From positions 434,001 to 498,000 of the forward strand of contig NZ_CP109181.1 of the NCBI RefSeq assembly GCF_036248275.1: a DNA stretch of 64,000 bases. The letters run 5' to 3'. Origin of the DNA: Streptomyces sp. NBC_01716 (lineage in GTDB: Bacteria; Actinomycetota; Actinomycetes; Streptomycetales; Streptomycetaceae). The notes beneath the pieces were generated by a model that worked only from the letters and a program-made list of their open reading frames with translations, did no database searches and was not told where the DNA came from. Made by a program: the position numbers and the translations under genes. Below, piece by piece: positions 52,408-61,591 of this stretch; position 1 is the first letter of the stretch; the number at the start of each line of letters is the position of its first letter.

Positions 52408-54765
52408 TCAGCCCACCCAGGGGTTGTCGACGGACCAGGTCGTGTCCTCCGTGAACGAGGCCGGATTGTCCCAGGCCCGCGCACCACCCCGAGTCGCCAT
52501 CCACACCTCCGAGTTGATGTGCCGCAGATAGGCGCCGGCCATGTTGTACGAAGCCAGCCGCACTCCCCCGGCGGCGGGCAGCGCGCAGAACGTGGCATCG
52601 GCCCGGAAGAGCGCCGATCCGTCGCCCGCCTCCTTGTAGACGCGGAAGTCGCGGTGCCGCAGATACTGCCCGGGGTAGTTGCGTGACTCGAAGGAGTAGC
52701 AGCCGCTGCCCGCGAGCCCGGGGACGATCTTCCAGGTGGCGTCGTTCTTCAGCAGGGCGTCGCTGTTCGCGTCGACGGGCGCGGTGAAGGCGAGCCCGTC
52801 CTGATGGCGGAGGTACTTGCCGGTGTGACCGGGTGTGGTCACCCGCAGCGACTTGTGCCGGCCGGTGGGCAGCGTGACAGGTGGCGGCGGGTTGCGCGAG
52901 GCTTCGACGAGGGCGAGGTTGGCGGCCCGGAGCCGGGCCGCGTCGACCTTGACCACCTGCCGGTCGTACGTCAGCAGGCCGTTGGCCTCGTTCTCCACAT
53001 CGGTGATCTCGGTGTAGACGGACGCGGACAGTCCGCTGGGCATCTGATTCTCGCGGATGGTGTCGATGAGGCCGACGAGACGGTTGTTGAGCGCGGCGAC
53101 GCTCGCCTGGTCCTCGTAGCTGAAACCGCCGCCGGGGTACCACTCGTGTCCGGGCACCTTCCAGCCCAGCCCGCCGAACTCACCGAGGACGGCCGCACGG
53201 GTGGCGGTCGGTGTCGTGGTGCCGGGACCGACGTAGACATGGTTGTCGATGACGTCGCCGTTGCCACCGTCCACGGAGCCGCAGCAGTTGACGCCGCTCA
53301 TGTTGTTGACGAGGCGGGAGGGATCGTACGCCTCGACCTCGTTCGCGATCCTGGCCTGGTCGTACTGCCCCCAGCCCTCGTTCTGATTGACCCACATGAC
53401 CAGTGACGGCGAGCTTCGGTGCTGGTCGATGATCCGGTCGTACTCGGCCTCCCACTGCACACGGGCGGCGCTGTCCGGGGTCCGGGTGTCCATGGCCGGC
53501 ATGTCCTGCCACACCAGCAGACCGAGCCGGTCCGCCCAGTAGAACCAGCGCTGCGGCTCCACCTTGATGTGTTTGCGGACCATGTTGAAGCCGAGGTCCT
53601 TGTGCTTCTGGAGGTCGTACCGCAGCGCCTCGTCACTGGGCGCGGTGTAGATGCCGTCCGGCCAGTAGCCCTGGTCGAGCGTGCCGGTCTGGAAGACGAA
53701 CTCGCCGTTGAGGAGAGGGCGTTGGACCCCACCGACGTTGCCGACGGAGATGGAGCGCATCCCGGCGTAGCTGCCGACCGAGTCGAGGGTCGTGCCGCCG
53801 CCCGTGCCCGGCAGCAGGTCGGCCCGCACGTCGTACAGGAACGGATCCTCGGGGGTCCACAGACGCGGGTCCGGGATCGCCACCGAGAGCTGGCTGTTCA
53901 CGGGGCCGGTGGCGGTGGCCACGGTCGTACCGCCGGAGGAGACCGTCACCCTGGCCGTCCGGCCTGCGGCGCCGGCGCCCCGGACGGTCACCTTCAGTGT
54001 GCTGTCGGAGAGGCTGGGCACCATGTCGAGCTGGGTGATGTGCGCGGAGGCGGTGGGCTCCAGCCAGACGGTCTGCCAGATGCCGGACGCCGCCGTGTAG
54101 AAGATGCCGCCGCCGGGATGCGGGGTGACGTCGTTGATCCGCTGCTTGCCGACGGCCTGACCGCCGGTCTGGGAGGGGTCGAAGACGGAGACGACGACGG
54201 TGTTGGTGCCGCCCGGCGTCAGCAGCGGCGTGATGTCGTAGGTGAACGCGTCGAAGCCGCCGCTGTGGGCCGCGCCGGCCTGCCGGCCGTTGACCCAGAC
54301 CGTGGTCTGCCAGTCACTGGCCCCGAAGTTGAGCTGGACACGGCGGCCGTTCCAGTCCGCCGGCACGGTGAAGTTCCGCTTGTACCAGAGTTTGTCGCTC
54401 TGGGTGATCTTGCGCTGGATCCCGGAGAGGGCCGACTCGGCGACGAACGGCACCCTGATCTGCTCGGGGAAGGTGGCGGGCTGCCCGGCGTTCGCGGCGG
54501 TGACCGCGAAGTCCCAGATGCCGTTGAGGTTGACCCAGTCGGGGCGGGTGAGCTGGGGGCGCGGATACTCCGGCAGCGGGTTGTCGACCGGGACCTGATT
54601 GGTCCACGGGGTGGTCATCGGGGACGGTTTGGGCTGCCAGGCGGCGGACTTCGCCTCGGCCGGGCCGGCGGTCATCACCAGGCTCGCGCAGAGGAGGAGC
54701 AGTGCGCCGAGCCAGGCGCTCGCGCGGCGTGGCAGCGAGGCGTACGGGTCGTACGAGGCGTGCAT
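52408..54765 (-). CDS. secreted GH2 glycosidase with C-terminal CBM42 (AbfB)
   Basis: 785 aa. Signal peptide to about AGPAEAKSA. GH2 sugar-binding jelly roll (about 65-240; LNGIWDFAV, WYKRNFTVP, VWVNGRQAG), Ig-like domain, TIM barrel with acid/base E463 (NQNEGWGQYD) and nucleophile E529 (LGEFGGLG). The C-terminal AbfB module (about 645-785) has KYLRHQDG, QYLRHRDF and AYLRHINS, the arabinofuranose-binding beta-trefoil repeats. It should attack beta-galactosides or related side chains on arabinose-bearing plant polysaccharide. GAGGAGGG is upstream of the ATG. Confidence 0.9.
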   Translation of the reverse strand: MHASYDPYASLPRRASAWLGALLLLCASLVMTAGPAEAKSAAWQPKPSPMTTPWTNQVPVDNPLPEYPRPQLTRPDWVNLNGIWDFAVTAANAGQPATFPEQIRVPFVAESALSGIQRKITQSDKLWYKRNFTVPADWNGRRVQLNFGASDWQTTVWVNGRQAGAAHSGGFDAFTYDITPLLTPGGTNTVVVSVFDPSQTGGQAVGKQRINDVTPHPGGGIFYTAASGIWQTVWLEPTASAHITQLDMVPSLSDSTLKVTVRGAGAAGRTARVTVSSGGTTVATATGPVNSQLSVAIPDPRLWTPEDPFLYDVRADLLPGTGGGTTLDSVGSYAGMRSISVGNVGGVQRPLLNGEFVFQTGTLDQGYWPDGIYTAPSDEALRYDLQKHKDLGFNMVRKHIKVEPQRWFYWADRLGLLVWQDMPAMDTRTPDSAARVQWEAEYDRIIDQHRSSPSLVMWVNQNEGWGQYDQARIANEVEAYDPSRLVNNMSGVNCCGSVDGGNGDVIDNHVYVGPGTTTPTATRAAVLGEFGGLGWKVPGHEWYPGGGFSYEDQASVAALNNRLVGLIDTIRENQMPSGLSASVYTEITDVENEANGLLTYDRQVVKVDAARLRAANLALVEASRNPPPPVTLPTGRHKSLRVTTPGHTGKYLRHQDGLAFTAPVDANSDALLKNDATWKIVPGLAGSGCYSFESRNYPGQYLRHRDFRVYKEAGDGSALFRADATFCALPAAGGVRLASYNMAGAYLRHINSEVWMATRGGARAWDNPASFTEDTTWSVDNPWVG

Positions 54766-54993
54766 GGTCGATTGCCCTCCTCGGTCATACGGGCGAGGAC
54801 GGTGCTGATGCGGCCCGCAGGCATCTCTTACATCGTTGGAAGGGGGCTGTACACCCTCGCCGCACGGCCGGTTGCCGCCGGGCTGCGGGGCCCGGCGGCA
54901 GGCGTCATGATGGCACTGCCCGGGGCACCGTCCGTGCGGCGGGCAGCGCCGTCGGCGTACGCGCGACCGACCCAGTCACCAGGAGGACCACTC

Positions 54994-55308
54994 ATGAGCG
55001 TCACCCCCGAAGACCCGACGGTCGCCGCGTTCGTCTCGGCGATCAACGGCGGCGACCGCGACGCCCTGTTCGCCCTTCTCACCGCGGACGCCACGATGTC
55101 CGACGACGGCAGCGAACGGGACCTCGCGGCCTGGGTGGACAAGGAGATCTTCTCCGCGGACGGCCGGATGGACGTCGAGACCGTCTCCGACGAGGGCCGG
55201 GCCCTGAAGGCGACGTTCACGAACGCGACGTACGGCACCATGCGGACGCGCTGGGCCTTCACCGTCTCCGACGGCCGTATCAGCCACTTCGAGACGGGCC
55301 AGGCCTAG
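54994..55308 (+). CDS. SnoaL/NTF2-like small protein
   Basis: 104 aa; AGGAGG 7 nt before the ATG. Alpha+beta barrel pattern VAAFVSAINGGDRDALFALLTADATMSDDG, then ALKATFTNATYGTMRTRWAFTVSDGRISHFETGQA. Function is unknown; the fold serves as cyclase, isomerase or binding protein. The TAG stop is part of the CTAG target site of MITE copy B, so the element inserted exactly at the end of the gene without changing the protein. Confidence 0.85.
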   Translation: MSVTPEDPTVAAFVSAINGGDRDALFALLTADATMSDDGSERDLAAWVDKEIFSADGRMDVETVSDEGRALKATFTNATYGTMRTRWAFTVSDGRISHFETGQA

Positions 55309-55484
55309 GGCGTGTTTTAGAAGTAGCGTCGTCCGCCCGGTAGGGCGGGGCCCGGGGCGTCTGGTGCGTGCGATCGCAAGGCGGAGGATCAGCCTCGTAC
55401 TGGACGTACTTGGATGACTCCGACAACGCGGCGAGCGTGCGTGCCAGGCGTCGTGGGCCAGACGGGACTTCTCAAACACGCCCT
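55307..55484. mobile_element. MITE copy B between SnoaL-like and ABM-like genes
   Basis: 178 bp with the same terminal inverted repeats as copy A. A CTAG direct repeat flanks the core (55305-55308 and 55483-55486), consistent with a 4-bp target duplication as made by IS5-type transposases. In the frame used in GH36 this copy has a stop (TAG in GCCCGGTAGGG). On the - strand it supplies the last 31 codons of the ABM-like gene. Confidence 0.88.
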
Positions 55485-56144
55485 AGGGTCTGTCGTGTCC
55501 TCAAGGTCCCGCCGGGGGCGGACCAGTCCCCGGAAGGGACGGAACCGCAGGCCGCTGATGTCCCCGGCGTCGTCACCGTCGTCCTCGTACGCGCTCAGCA
55601 CCCGCACCCGGGCCCCGTCCTCGCTGATGTGCAGGTGCTCCGCGATCAGCGTGCCCGACGCGGGCGCGGCGGCGGTCCGTTCCGCCAGTTCGCGGACGAG
55701 CGCGCGCGACTCCGCGAGCCCGCCGGTGTCATAGGAGATCGCCCCGAAACTGCGCGCGACCGCCCCGGGGTCGAGGACGACGGACCGGTGAAGGGTGAAT
55801 CGTCCGGGCGGTCCGGCGCTGATGAGGGCTTCGACACCCCTGGCCACGGTCCGCTGGTTCCGCGGGTCGGCGGCGAAGGCCCGGTGTCCTTCGGACGTCG
55901 CCCACTGCGCGTAGTTGAGGATCGTCCGGCCGTCGGATCCCGCCAGACAGTGGCGGGCGAGATAGGCCACCGGCAGGTCGGCCTCGCGCCAGACGTCCAT
56001 GACGCCTGCCATGACCGTCCGCTGCCGCTCGGGACCGTCGGTCTGCCACTGGGACATCAGAATGAGACCCGCGTCGGGGCGGGCGAGGTCGGGCAGAGCT
56101 GATTCGACGGGCTCCGGCTCTGTAGGCCCTATTTCGTTGGTCAT
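55389..56144 (-). CDS. antibiotic-biosynthesis-monooxygenase-like protein, 3' end replaced by MITE
   Basis: 251 aa from ATG at 56144. Two ABM-like ferredoxin folds are suggested by LILMSQWQTDGPERQ...HCLAGSDGRTILNYAQWATSEGHRAF and FTLHRSVVLDP...VRVLSAYEDDGDDAGDISG. The native sequence ends near RRDLEDTTDP; the final 30 or so residues (from RACLRSPVW) are read from MITE copy B. Without the element the frame would have stopped about ten codons later in the SnoaL gene region. Substrate and activity unknown; such proteins are often cofactor-free oxygenases or stress proteins. Confidence 0.75.
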   Translation of the reverse strand: MTNEIGPTEPEPVESALPDLARPDAGLILMSQWQTDGPERQRTVMAGVMDVWREADLPVAYLARHCLAGSDGRTILNYAQWATSEGHRAFAADPRNQRTVARGVEALISAGPPGRFTLHRSVVLDPGAVARSFGAISYDTGGLAESRALVRELAERTAAAPASGTLIAEHLHISEDGARVRVLSAYEDDGDDAGDISGLRFRPFRGLVRPRRDLEDTTDPRACLRSPVWPTTPGTHARRVVGVIQVRPVRG

Positions 56145-56158
56145 GCCAACAGTTTTCA

Positions 56159-56178
56159 ACCTCAACCGCGGTTGTGGT
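56159..56178. promoter_or_regulatory. 20-bp dyad upstream of the ABM-like gene
   Basis: A perfect CAACCG-CGGTTG core (56163-56174) extends to a 20-bp dyad with one mismatched pair. It lies 15 bp from the start of the ABM-like gene and about 90 bp from the divergent DUF1579-like gene. The form resembles MerR/SoxR-type sites; no such regulator is adjacent. Confidence 0.45.
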
Positions 56179-56266
56179 CAAGCGGAGAGCGATGAGTCCG
56201 CGAGGAATTCCGGGTCACCACCGGCACAGGGCAGCACTGCCGACGAACCGCGAAGAGGAGAAACCG

Positions 56267-56761
56267 ATGCGCCATCCGACACCCCACCCCGCGCTGAGCC
56301 GCCTGGACGCTCTCGTGGGCGAGTGGGACATGTGGGCGGCCGGACACCGGGCGGGTCCGGTCCGGACCGAGTTCGCGTGGCTGGAGGGCGGCGCTTATCT
56401 GGTCCAGCGTGCGGACCTGGGGCCCTCGACGGTGCTTCCGCCGGAGTGGGGAGAGAACGCGCCCTTCCCCACGAGCACGATCACCGGCTACGACGACACG
56501 TCCGACGAGTTCACGACGCTGTACGCCGACGGCCGGGGCGTCGCACGCGTCTACCGTACGAGCCTGGGCGCCGGCGTCTGGAAGCAGTGGCGCGCGGCGG
56601 CCGGCTTCCACCAGCGCTTCAGCGCGACCTTCAACGAGGCCGGCGACACGATAAGGGGCGGCTGGGAGCGCTCGGAGGACGGCGAGTTCTGGGCGACCGA
56701 CTTCGACGTGACCTATGTCCGCCCCGGCGTCCGCCCGCCGTCGCCGGACGGGCCGGCGTAG
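56267..56761 (+). CDS. DUF1579-like small protein
   Basis: 164 aa; GAGGAG before the ATG. LDALVGEWDMWAAGHRAG near the start, EGGAYLVQRADLG, SSTITGYDDTSDEFTTLYADGRGVARVY-type strands and the end FWATDFDVTYVR suggest a lipocalin-like barrel of the DUF1579 type. The function of this group is unknown. Divergent from the ABM-like gene and sharing its upstream dyad. Confidence 0.75.
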   Translation: MRHPTPHPALSRLDALVGEWDMWAAGHRAGPVRTEFAWLEGGAYLVQRADLGPSTVLPPEWGENAPFPTSTITGYDDTSDEFTTLYADGRGVARVYRTSLGAGVWKQWRAAAGFHQRFSATFNEAGDTIRGGWERSEDGEFWATDFDVTYVRPGVRPPSPDGPA

Positions 56762-56830
56762 CCGACGCCGACGTCTCCCCGGCAGCGCGCCGCGAGCCGG
56801 ACGCCACCTTCCGGGCACGCCCCGACGGCG

Positions 56831-57235
56831 TCACGCGCCGAGTTGGTGGCCCGTCGTCGCGTCGACATGGGCCGGGATCTCGTCGTGGCGGTCGCCGACC
56901 GTCGACGTGCCGGAGGGTTCGAACATCATGATCGCCGTGCGGGTGGCGGCGTACGGCTTGTGCTCCGTGCCACGGGGGACGGTGAACACCGCTCCCCGCG
57001 GCAGCGCGACCGTGCGCTCACCCCCAGGCTCACGCAACGAGATCCAAAGCTCCCCTTCGAGTACCAGGAAGAACTCGTCGGTGTCCTCGTGGACGTGCCA
57101 GACATGCTCGCCCTCGACCTTGGCGACGCGCACGTCGTAGTCGTTGACATGCGTCACGATACGAGGGCTCCACAGGGCGTCGAAGGAGGTCAGCGCCTTG
57201 TCAAGGGAGATGGGCAGGTCGGTTTCATCGCTCAT
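56831..57235 (-). CDS. cupin-domain protein
   Basis: 134 aa single cupin. Motif 1 WHVHEDTDEFFLVLEGEL carries the His-His-Glu metal ligands; motif 2 PRGTEHKPYA supplies the fourth His. The metal site is complete, so it may be an enzyme (dioxygenase or isomerase) or a sugar/ligand sensor. It ends 69 bp from the DUF1579-like gene and is divergent from the AraC-type regulator. Confidence 0.85.
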   Translation of the reverse strand: MSDETDLPISLDKALTSFDALWSPRIVTHVNDYDVRVAKVEGEHVWHVHEDTDEFFLVLEGELWISLREPGGERTVALPRGAVFTVPRGTEHKPYAATRTAIMMFEPSGTSTVGDRHDEIPAHVDATTGHQLGA

Positions 57236-57287
57236 GCGGCCATACTCGCCCGTTCCGCGCCACCGACGTGAGTGCTAGGAATTGCAT

Positions 57288-58289
57288 ATGACGAAAGAAT
57301 CCTCGCAGCGCCCGCGCCGGGGTGCCTCTGGGCGCATCCACCGCGTCGTGGTGATCGTGGACGAGAACTCGAACCCGTTCGAGCTCGGCTGCGCGACCGA
57401 GATCTTCGGCCTGCACAGGCCCGAGATCGGCCGCGACCTCTACGACTTCCGCCTCTGCTCCCCCGAGCCCAACACCCTGATGCGGGACGGGTTCTTCACG
57501 CTCACGGGCGTCGCCGAGCTGTCGGTGGCGGACACGGCGGACACCTTGATCGTCCCCAACCGGCCCGACGTCGAGGTGCCCCGCCGTACGGCCGTGCTCG
57601 ACGCCGTACGGCGGGCCCACGCGCGCAGCGCGCGCCTGGTCGGCTTCTGCAGCGGCGCTTTCACGCTCGCCGAGGCGGGGGTCCTGGACGGGCGCCGGGC
57701 CACGGCGCACTGGCAGTGGGCCGACTCCTTCCGGGCCCGCTTCCCCTCCGTACACCTCGAATCGGACGTGCTGTTCGTGGACGACGGTGACATCCTCACG
57801 GCGGCGGGGAGCGCCGCCGCGCTCGACCTCGGGCTGCATGTGGTCCGCCGCGACCACGGCGCCGAGGTCGCCAACTCGGTGAGCCGGCGGCTGGTCTTCG
57901 CGGCGCACCGGGACGGCGGGCAGCGGCAGTTCGTGGAGCGTCCGGTGCCCGACCAGCCGGACGAGTCGCTGGCGCCCGTGCTGGCCTGGGCGCAGGAGCG
58001 GCTGGACTCCCCGCTCGCGGTGGCGGACCTCGCGTCACGCGCCTCGGTCAGCGCCGCGACGCTGCACCGCCGCTTCCAGGCGCAACTGGGCACCACGCCG
58101 CTGGCCTGGCTCACCGGTGAACGGGTCGCCCTCGCCTGCCGGTTGATCGAACGGGGCGAGTCACGCTTCGAGTGGGTGGCGCGCCGCAGCGGGCTCGGTA
58201 CGGCCACGAATCTGCGGACACTCATCCGCCGCGAGACCGGCCTGACACCGTCGGCCTACCAGCGCCGGTTCGGCCCAGGACCGGCCTGA
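57288..58289 (+). CDS. GlxA-type AraC regulator (DJ-1/PfpI + HTH)
   Basis: 333 aa from ATG at 57288. N-terminal class I glutamine amidotransferase-like domain (about 18-195) with the nucleophile-elbow Cys in GFCSGAFTLAEAG. C-terminal AraC HTH (about 225-330): LAVADLASRASVSAATLHRRFQAQLGTTPLAWL and the second helix pair ending GLTPSAYQRRFG. GlxA-type regulators control catabolism and development in Streptomyces. Divergent from the cupin gene, a possible target. Confidence 0.92.
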   Translation: MTKESSQRPRRGASGRIHRVVVIVDENSNPFELGCATEIFGLHRPEIGRDLYDFRLCSPEPNTLMRDGFFTLTGVAELSVADTADTLIVPNRPDVEVPRRTAVLDAVRRAHARSARLVGFCSGAFTLAEAGVLDGRRATAHWQWADSFRARFPSVHLESDVLFVDDGDILTAAGSAAALDLGLHVVRRDHGAEVANSVSRRLVFAAHRDGGQRQFVERPVPDQPDESLAPVLAWAQERLDSPLAVADLASRASVSAATLHRRFQAQLGTTPLAWLTGERVALACRLIERGESRFEWVARRSGLGTATNLRTLIRRETGLTPSAYQRRFGPGPA

Positions 58290-58300
58290 CGCCGGCCGGT

Positions 58301-60457
58301 TCACGCCGCCACGCCCGCACCCTCCGCAGCGTCGGCGACCTCCTGACCGTCGCCATCGCCGTGGCCATCCCCATCGCCATCGAGAAGCTCCGCGATCAGC
58401 TCCGCGAACTCGTCCGGCGATGCTATGCGCGTCCCGAGCTGCTCGGCCTTCTCCCGCTTTGATCCGGCATTCTCCCCCGCGACCAGCAGGGACGTGCGCT
58501 TGGAGACGCTGGAGGAGGACTTGCCGCCCGCCCGCTCGATCAGTTCGTTCATCTGGTTGCGGGAGAGCTTCTCCAGCGGGCCCGTCATCGCGCCCGTGAC
58601 GACGACGGTCATCCCGTCCAACGGACCGCTGCGCGCGGCGACTTCGCCGTCCTCGGAGGCCATCGGATCGTCGGACGGAGGCGTCGCACCGGGCTCGGTC
58701 ATGTTGACCCCGGCGGCACGCAGCTTCTCGATGAGCTCCGCCAGCTCGGCCAGCTCCGCCACGATCGTCGGGGCCTTCTCGACGCCGATCCCGTCGACAC
58801 GCTGCATCGCCTCCTCGTCGGCGGCACACAGCACGTCCATGGACGCGAAGTGCCGTGCGATCCGCCGGGACATGGAGCGGCCGGTGCCACGTACGCCGAG
58901 GGCGGCCAGGACGCGGGACAGCGGCTGCCCCTTGGCCCGCTCGATCGCGGCCAGGAGATTGTCCGTGCTGGTCCCGCCCATCCGGTCGAGGCCGAGGATC
59001 TGCTCACGGGTGAGGGTGAACAGGTCGCCGATGTCGGCGATGAGCCCGGAGTCGACGAGTTGGACGACGCGGGTCGCGCCCAGGCCCTCGATGTCGAACT
59101 GGTCGCGCCCGGCGGCGTACGAGATGGAGGCGACGACATGGCAGTCACGGCCCCGGACACAGCGCCACCGCTGCTCCGAGGTGTCGATCTCCGAGCCGCA
59201 CTGGGGGCACACCTCGGGGAAGCCGATGGCCTTCTCGTCGCCGGTACGCAGGTGCGCCACGGGCGCCTCGACCCGGGGGATGATGTCGCCCGCCTTGTAG
59301 ACCATCACGTGGTCGCCGATCCGCAGGTCCCGCCGGGTGATGTCGTTCGTGTTGTGGAGGGTGGCGTAGGTGACGGTCGATCCGTCTATCTCGACCGGTT
59401 CCAGGACGGCACGGGGTGCGATGGTGCCGGTCCGGCCGACGTTCCACTCCACGTCCAGCAGCCGGGTCACCTTCTCGACCGCGGGCAGCTTCCAGGCGAT
59501 CGCCCAGCGGGGCGCGCGGGAGCCCGATCCGGCGGCCAGCTGGTCCGCGGCGCCGTCGGCCTTGATGACGATGCCGTCGATTCCGAAGGGCAACTCGGGC
59601 CGGAGCGCCGCGATCTCCACCACGCGGACACGCACGGCCTCCGCGTCGGTCACCGTCCTCGGCGGGACGGTGGTGCCGGCCGTCGTGTGCACACCCAATC
59701 CCGCCACGTACGTGAGCACCTCGCTGTGCGGCAGCTCCACGAACGAGGCGGCCAGGTCGTCACCGGTCCCGGCGAGGGGCAGGGCCGCGTACGCGAAGAA
59801 CGTCAACTCCACCTGGTACGGACGGTCCTTGGCCCGGACGCTCCCGGCCGCGGCGCTGCGCGGATTGGCGAACGGCGTCCCGCCGTGGCTCGTGCGCAGG
59901 GTGTTGGCCCGCTCGAACTGGTCGGTGGTCATCAGAACCTCGCCCCGCACTTCGAGCGTGACCGGCCGCGCGAGCCGGTCGGGCAGGCCCGTGATCATCC
60001 CGATCGCGTGCGAGACGTCCTCGCCCGCCAGCCCGTCCCCGCGGGTGATGAGCCGGGCCAGCCGGCCTTCCTCGTACCTCGCGGCGACGGCGAGGCCGTC
60101 CAGCTTCGGCTCGACACTCCAGCGCTCGACCGGGCGCCCGATCCGCCGCTCCACCGACGCGGCCCATACGGTGAATTCGTCACCGCCGAAAACATTGTCC
60201 AGCGACAGCATCGGCACCGTGTGCGGTACGTCCCCGACGACGGCACCGCCCGCCACCTTCCCGCTGGGCGAGTCGGCGGAGATCTCGTCCGGGTGGGCCT
60301 CCTCGTAGGCGGCTATGCCCCGCGCCAAGCGGTCGTAGGCGTCGTCGTCGAGGGCGCTCTCGCCCGTCGCGTAGTAAGCGGCGGCGGCCTTCGTCGCGGT
60401 CTCGACCGCGACGGCGTAGGCGGCTGCGTCGACAAGTACGGCTGCGGGTGTCGTCAT
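58301..60457 (-). CDS. ligA: NAD+-dependent DNA ligase, divergent (probably second copy)
   Basis: 718 aa. Order: Ia domain, adenylation domain with the ligase lysine K118 ([13 protein letters not shown]), [38 protein letters not shown] and [11 protein letters not shown]-fold with [16 protein letters not shown]; zinc finger CPQCGSEI...WRCVRGRDC; HhH region; BRCT domain ([13 protein letters not shown]). It seals nicks using NAD+. The zinc and HhH parts diverge from housekeeping LigA (no NPxCPAQ), and the tail is a Gly/Asp/His repeat ([12 protein letters not shown]). Streptomyces genomes often carry a second LigA. The neighbours are not replication genes. Confidence 0.9.
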   Translation of the reverse strand: MTTPAAVLVDAAAYAVAVETATKAAAAYYATGESALDDDAYDRLARGIAAYEEAHPDEISADSPSGKVAGGAVVGDVPHTVPMLSLDNVFGGDEFTVWAASVERRIGRPVERWSVEPKLDGLAVAARYEEGRLARLITRGDGLAGEDVSHAIGMITGLPDRLARPVTLEVRGEVLMTTDQFERANTLRTSHGGTPFANPRSAAAGSVRAKDRPYQVELTFFAYAALPLAGTGDDLAASFVELPHSEVLTYVAGLGVHTTAGTTVPPRTVTDAEAVRVRVVEIAALRPELPFGIDGIVIKADGAADQLAAGSGSRAPRWAIAWKLPAVEKVTRLLDVEWNVGRTGTIAPRAVLEPVEIDGSTVTYATLHNTNDITRRDLRIGDHVMVYKAGDIIPRVEAPVAHLRTGDEKAIGFPEVCPQCGSEIDTSEQRWRCVRGRDCHVVASISYAAGRDQFDIEGLGATRVVQLVDSGLIADIGDLFTLTREQILGLDRMGGTSTDNLLAAIERAKGQPLSRVLAALGVRGTGRSMSRRIARHFASMDVLCAADEEAMQRVDGIGVEKAPTIVAELAELAELIEKLRAAGVNMTEPGATPPSDDPMASEDGEVAARSGPLDGMTVVVTGAMTGPLEKLSRNQMNELIERAGGKSSSSVSKRTSLLVAGENAGSKREKAEQLGTRIASPDEFAELIAELLDGDGDGHGDGDGQEVADAAEGAGVAA

Positions 60458-60557
60458 GTCCCCCATCTTGCCGTCCACCACTGACAATGCCCCCGCCTGA
60501 GCCGCTGGCAGAGGCATCGACCAGGGGCTTTGCCAGTGCCGCGCGCTGAGTACCCGG

Positions 60558-61481
60558 TCAGCCGGCCAGTTCGCCGAGGAGGTCCCAGGTACGGCGCCGG
60601 TCGGCGTCCCCGGCGATCTCCGTGCCCGAGAACACCACCTCCGTCGCACCGGCGTCCCGGTAGCGGCGCACCTCCGCGGCCACCGTCCGCTCGTCGCCGA
60701 TCACCGCGACGTCGACGGCGCGCTTGGCGCCGGAGAGTTCGATGACGCGCGCGTAGGACGGGATCTGCTCGTAGAACGCGAGCGCTTCGGTGACCCTCTC
60801 GCGTACGGCGTCGACGTCGTCGGTGACCACACCGTGCACGAGGGCCACGATCCGGGGCGCGGGACGGCCGGCGGCCTCCGCCGCCGCGGTGACGGCCGGC
60901 ACGATGTGCTCGGCCAGCGCGCGCGGCCCGGCGAGGTACGGCAGGATCCCGTCCGCCAGTTCGCCGCTGGCACGGAGCGCCTGCGGGCCCATCGCGGCGA
61001 CCAGGATCGGTACACCGGCGTCGGCTCCCGGTACCCGCGCCGGGACGAGTGCGTGTGCGCTGAGCAGTTCGCCGTCGAAGTCGGCGTTTCCGGTCTCGGT
61101 CAACTGCCGCAGGATGGTGAGGAATTCACGCAGCCGCGCGACCGGGCGTTCGAACGGGATGCCGAAGCCGCCCTCGGTGAGGAGCTTGGTGCCCAGAGCG
61201 AGGCCGAGATGGTAGCGCCCGTGCGTGGCCGCCTGCGCGGTGAGTGCCTGGCTGGACACGGTCAGCGGGTGCCGTCCGAATACGGGTATCGCGGACGTAC
61301 CCACCTGGAGGGCCGGTACCTCACGTCCCACGATCGCCGCGAGTTGCGGCGAGTCGGCGCCGAAGGTCTGGCCGAACCAGGCGGACCGCAGTCCCGCCGC
61401 TGCGGCCTCCTCGGCGAGCCGTACGGTGGCGTCGATCTGGTTGTCGGGATCCGTCGCGTTGAGTGCCACTCCCACAGTCAT
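60558..61481 (-). CDS. F420-dependent LLM-class oxidoreductase
   Basis: 307 aa, luciferase-like TIM barrel: [57 protein letters not shown] and [23 protein letters not shown]. The pattern fits the actinobacterial F420-binding subgroup (TIGR03564-like). Substrate unknown. A single gene between ligA and hemC on the same strand. Confidence 0.88.
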   Translation of the reverse strand: MTVGVALNATDPDNQIDATVRLAEEAAAAGLRSAWFGQTFGADSPQLAAIVGREVPALQVGTSAIPVFGRHPLTVSSQALTAQAATHGRYHLGLALGTKLLTEGGFGIPFERPVARLREFLTILRQLTETGNADFDGELLSAHALVPARVPGADAGVPILVAAMGPQALRASGELADGILPYLAGPRALAEHIVPAVTAAAEAAGRPAPRIVALVHGVVTDDVDAVRERVTEALAFYEQIPSYARVIELSGAKRAVDVAVIGDERTVAAEVRRYRDAGATEVVFSGTEIAGDADRRRTWDLLGELAG

Positions 61482-61591
61482 GTCTGCGAGAACCCACGCC
61501 CGCCGGTCTCACATTCCGCTGTTGTGTGACAGCTGTGTGTCATCTCGCCGTGGGCGAACCTGTCTTGGCCGCCGACGCGCGAGAAGGACCC

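Noticed and set aside
58335..58395. Short-period repeat near the end of the ligase gene
   Set aside because: It encodes the [10 protein letters not shown] tail of the ligase; low-complexity coding sequence, not an array.
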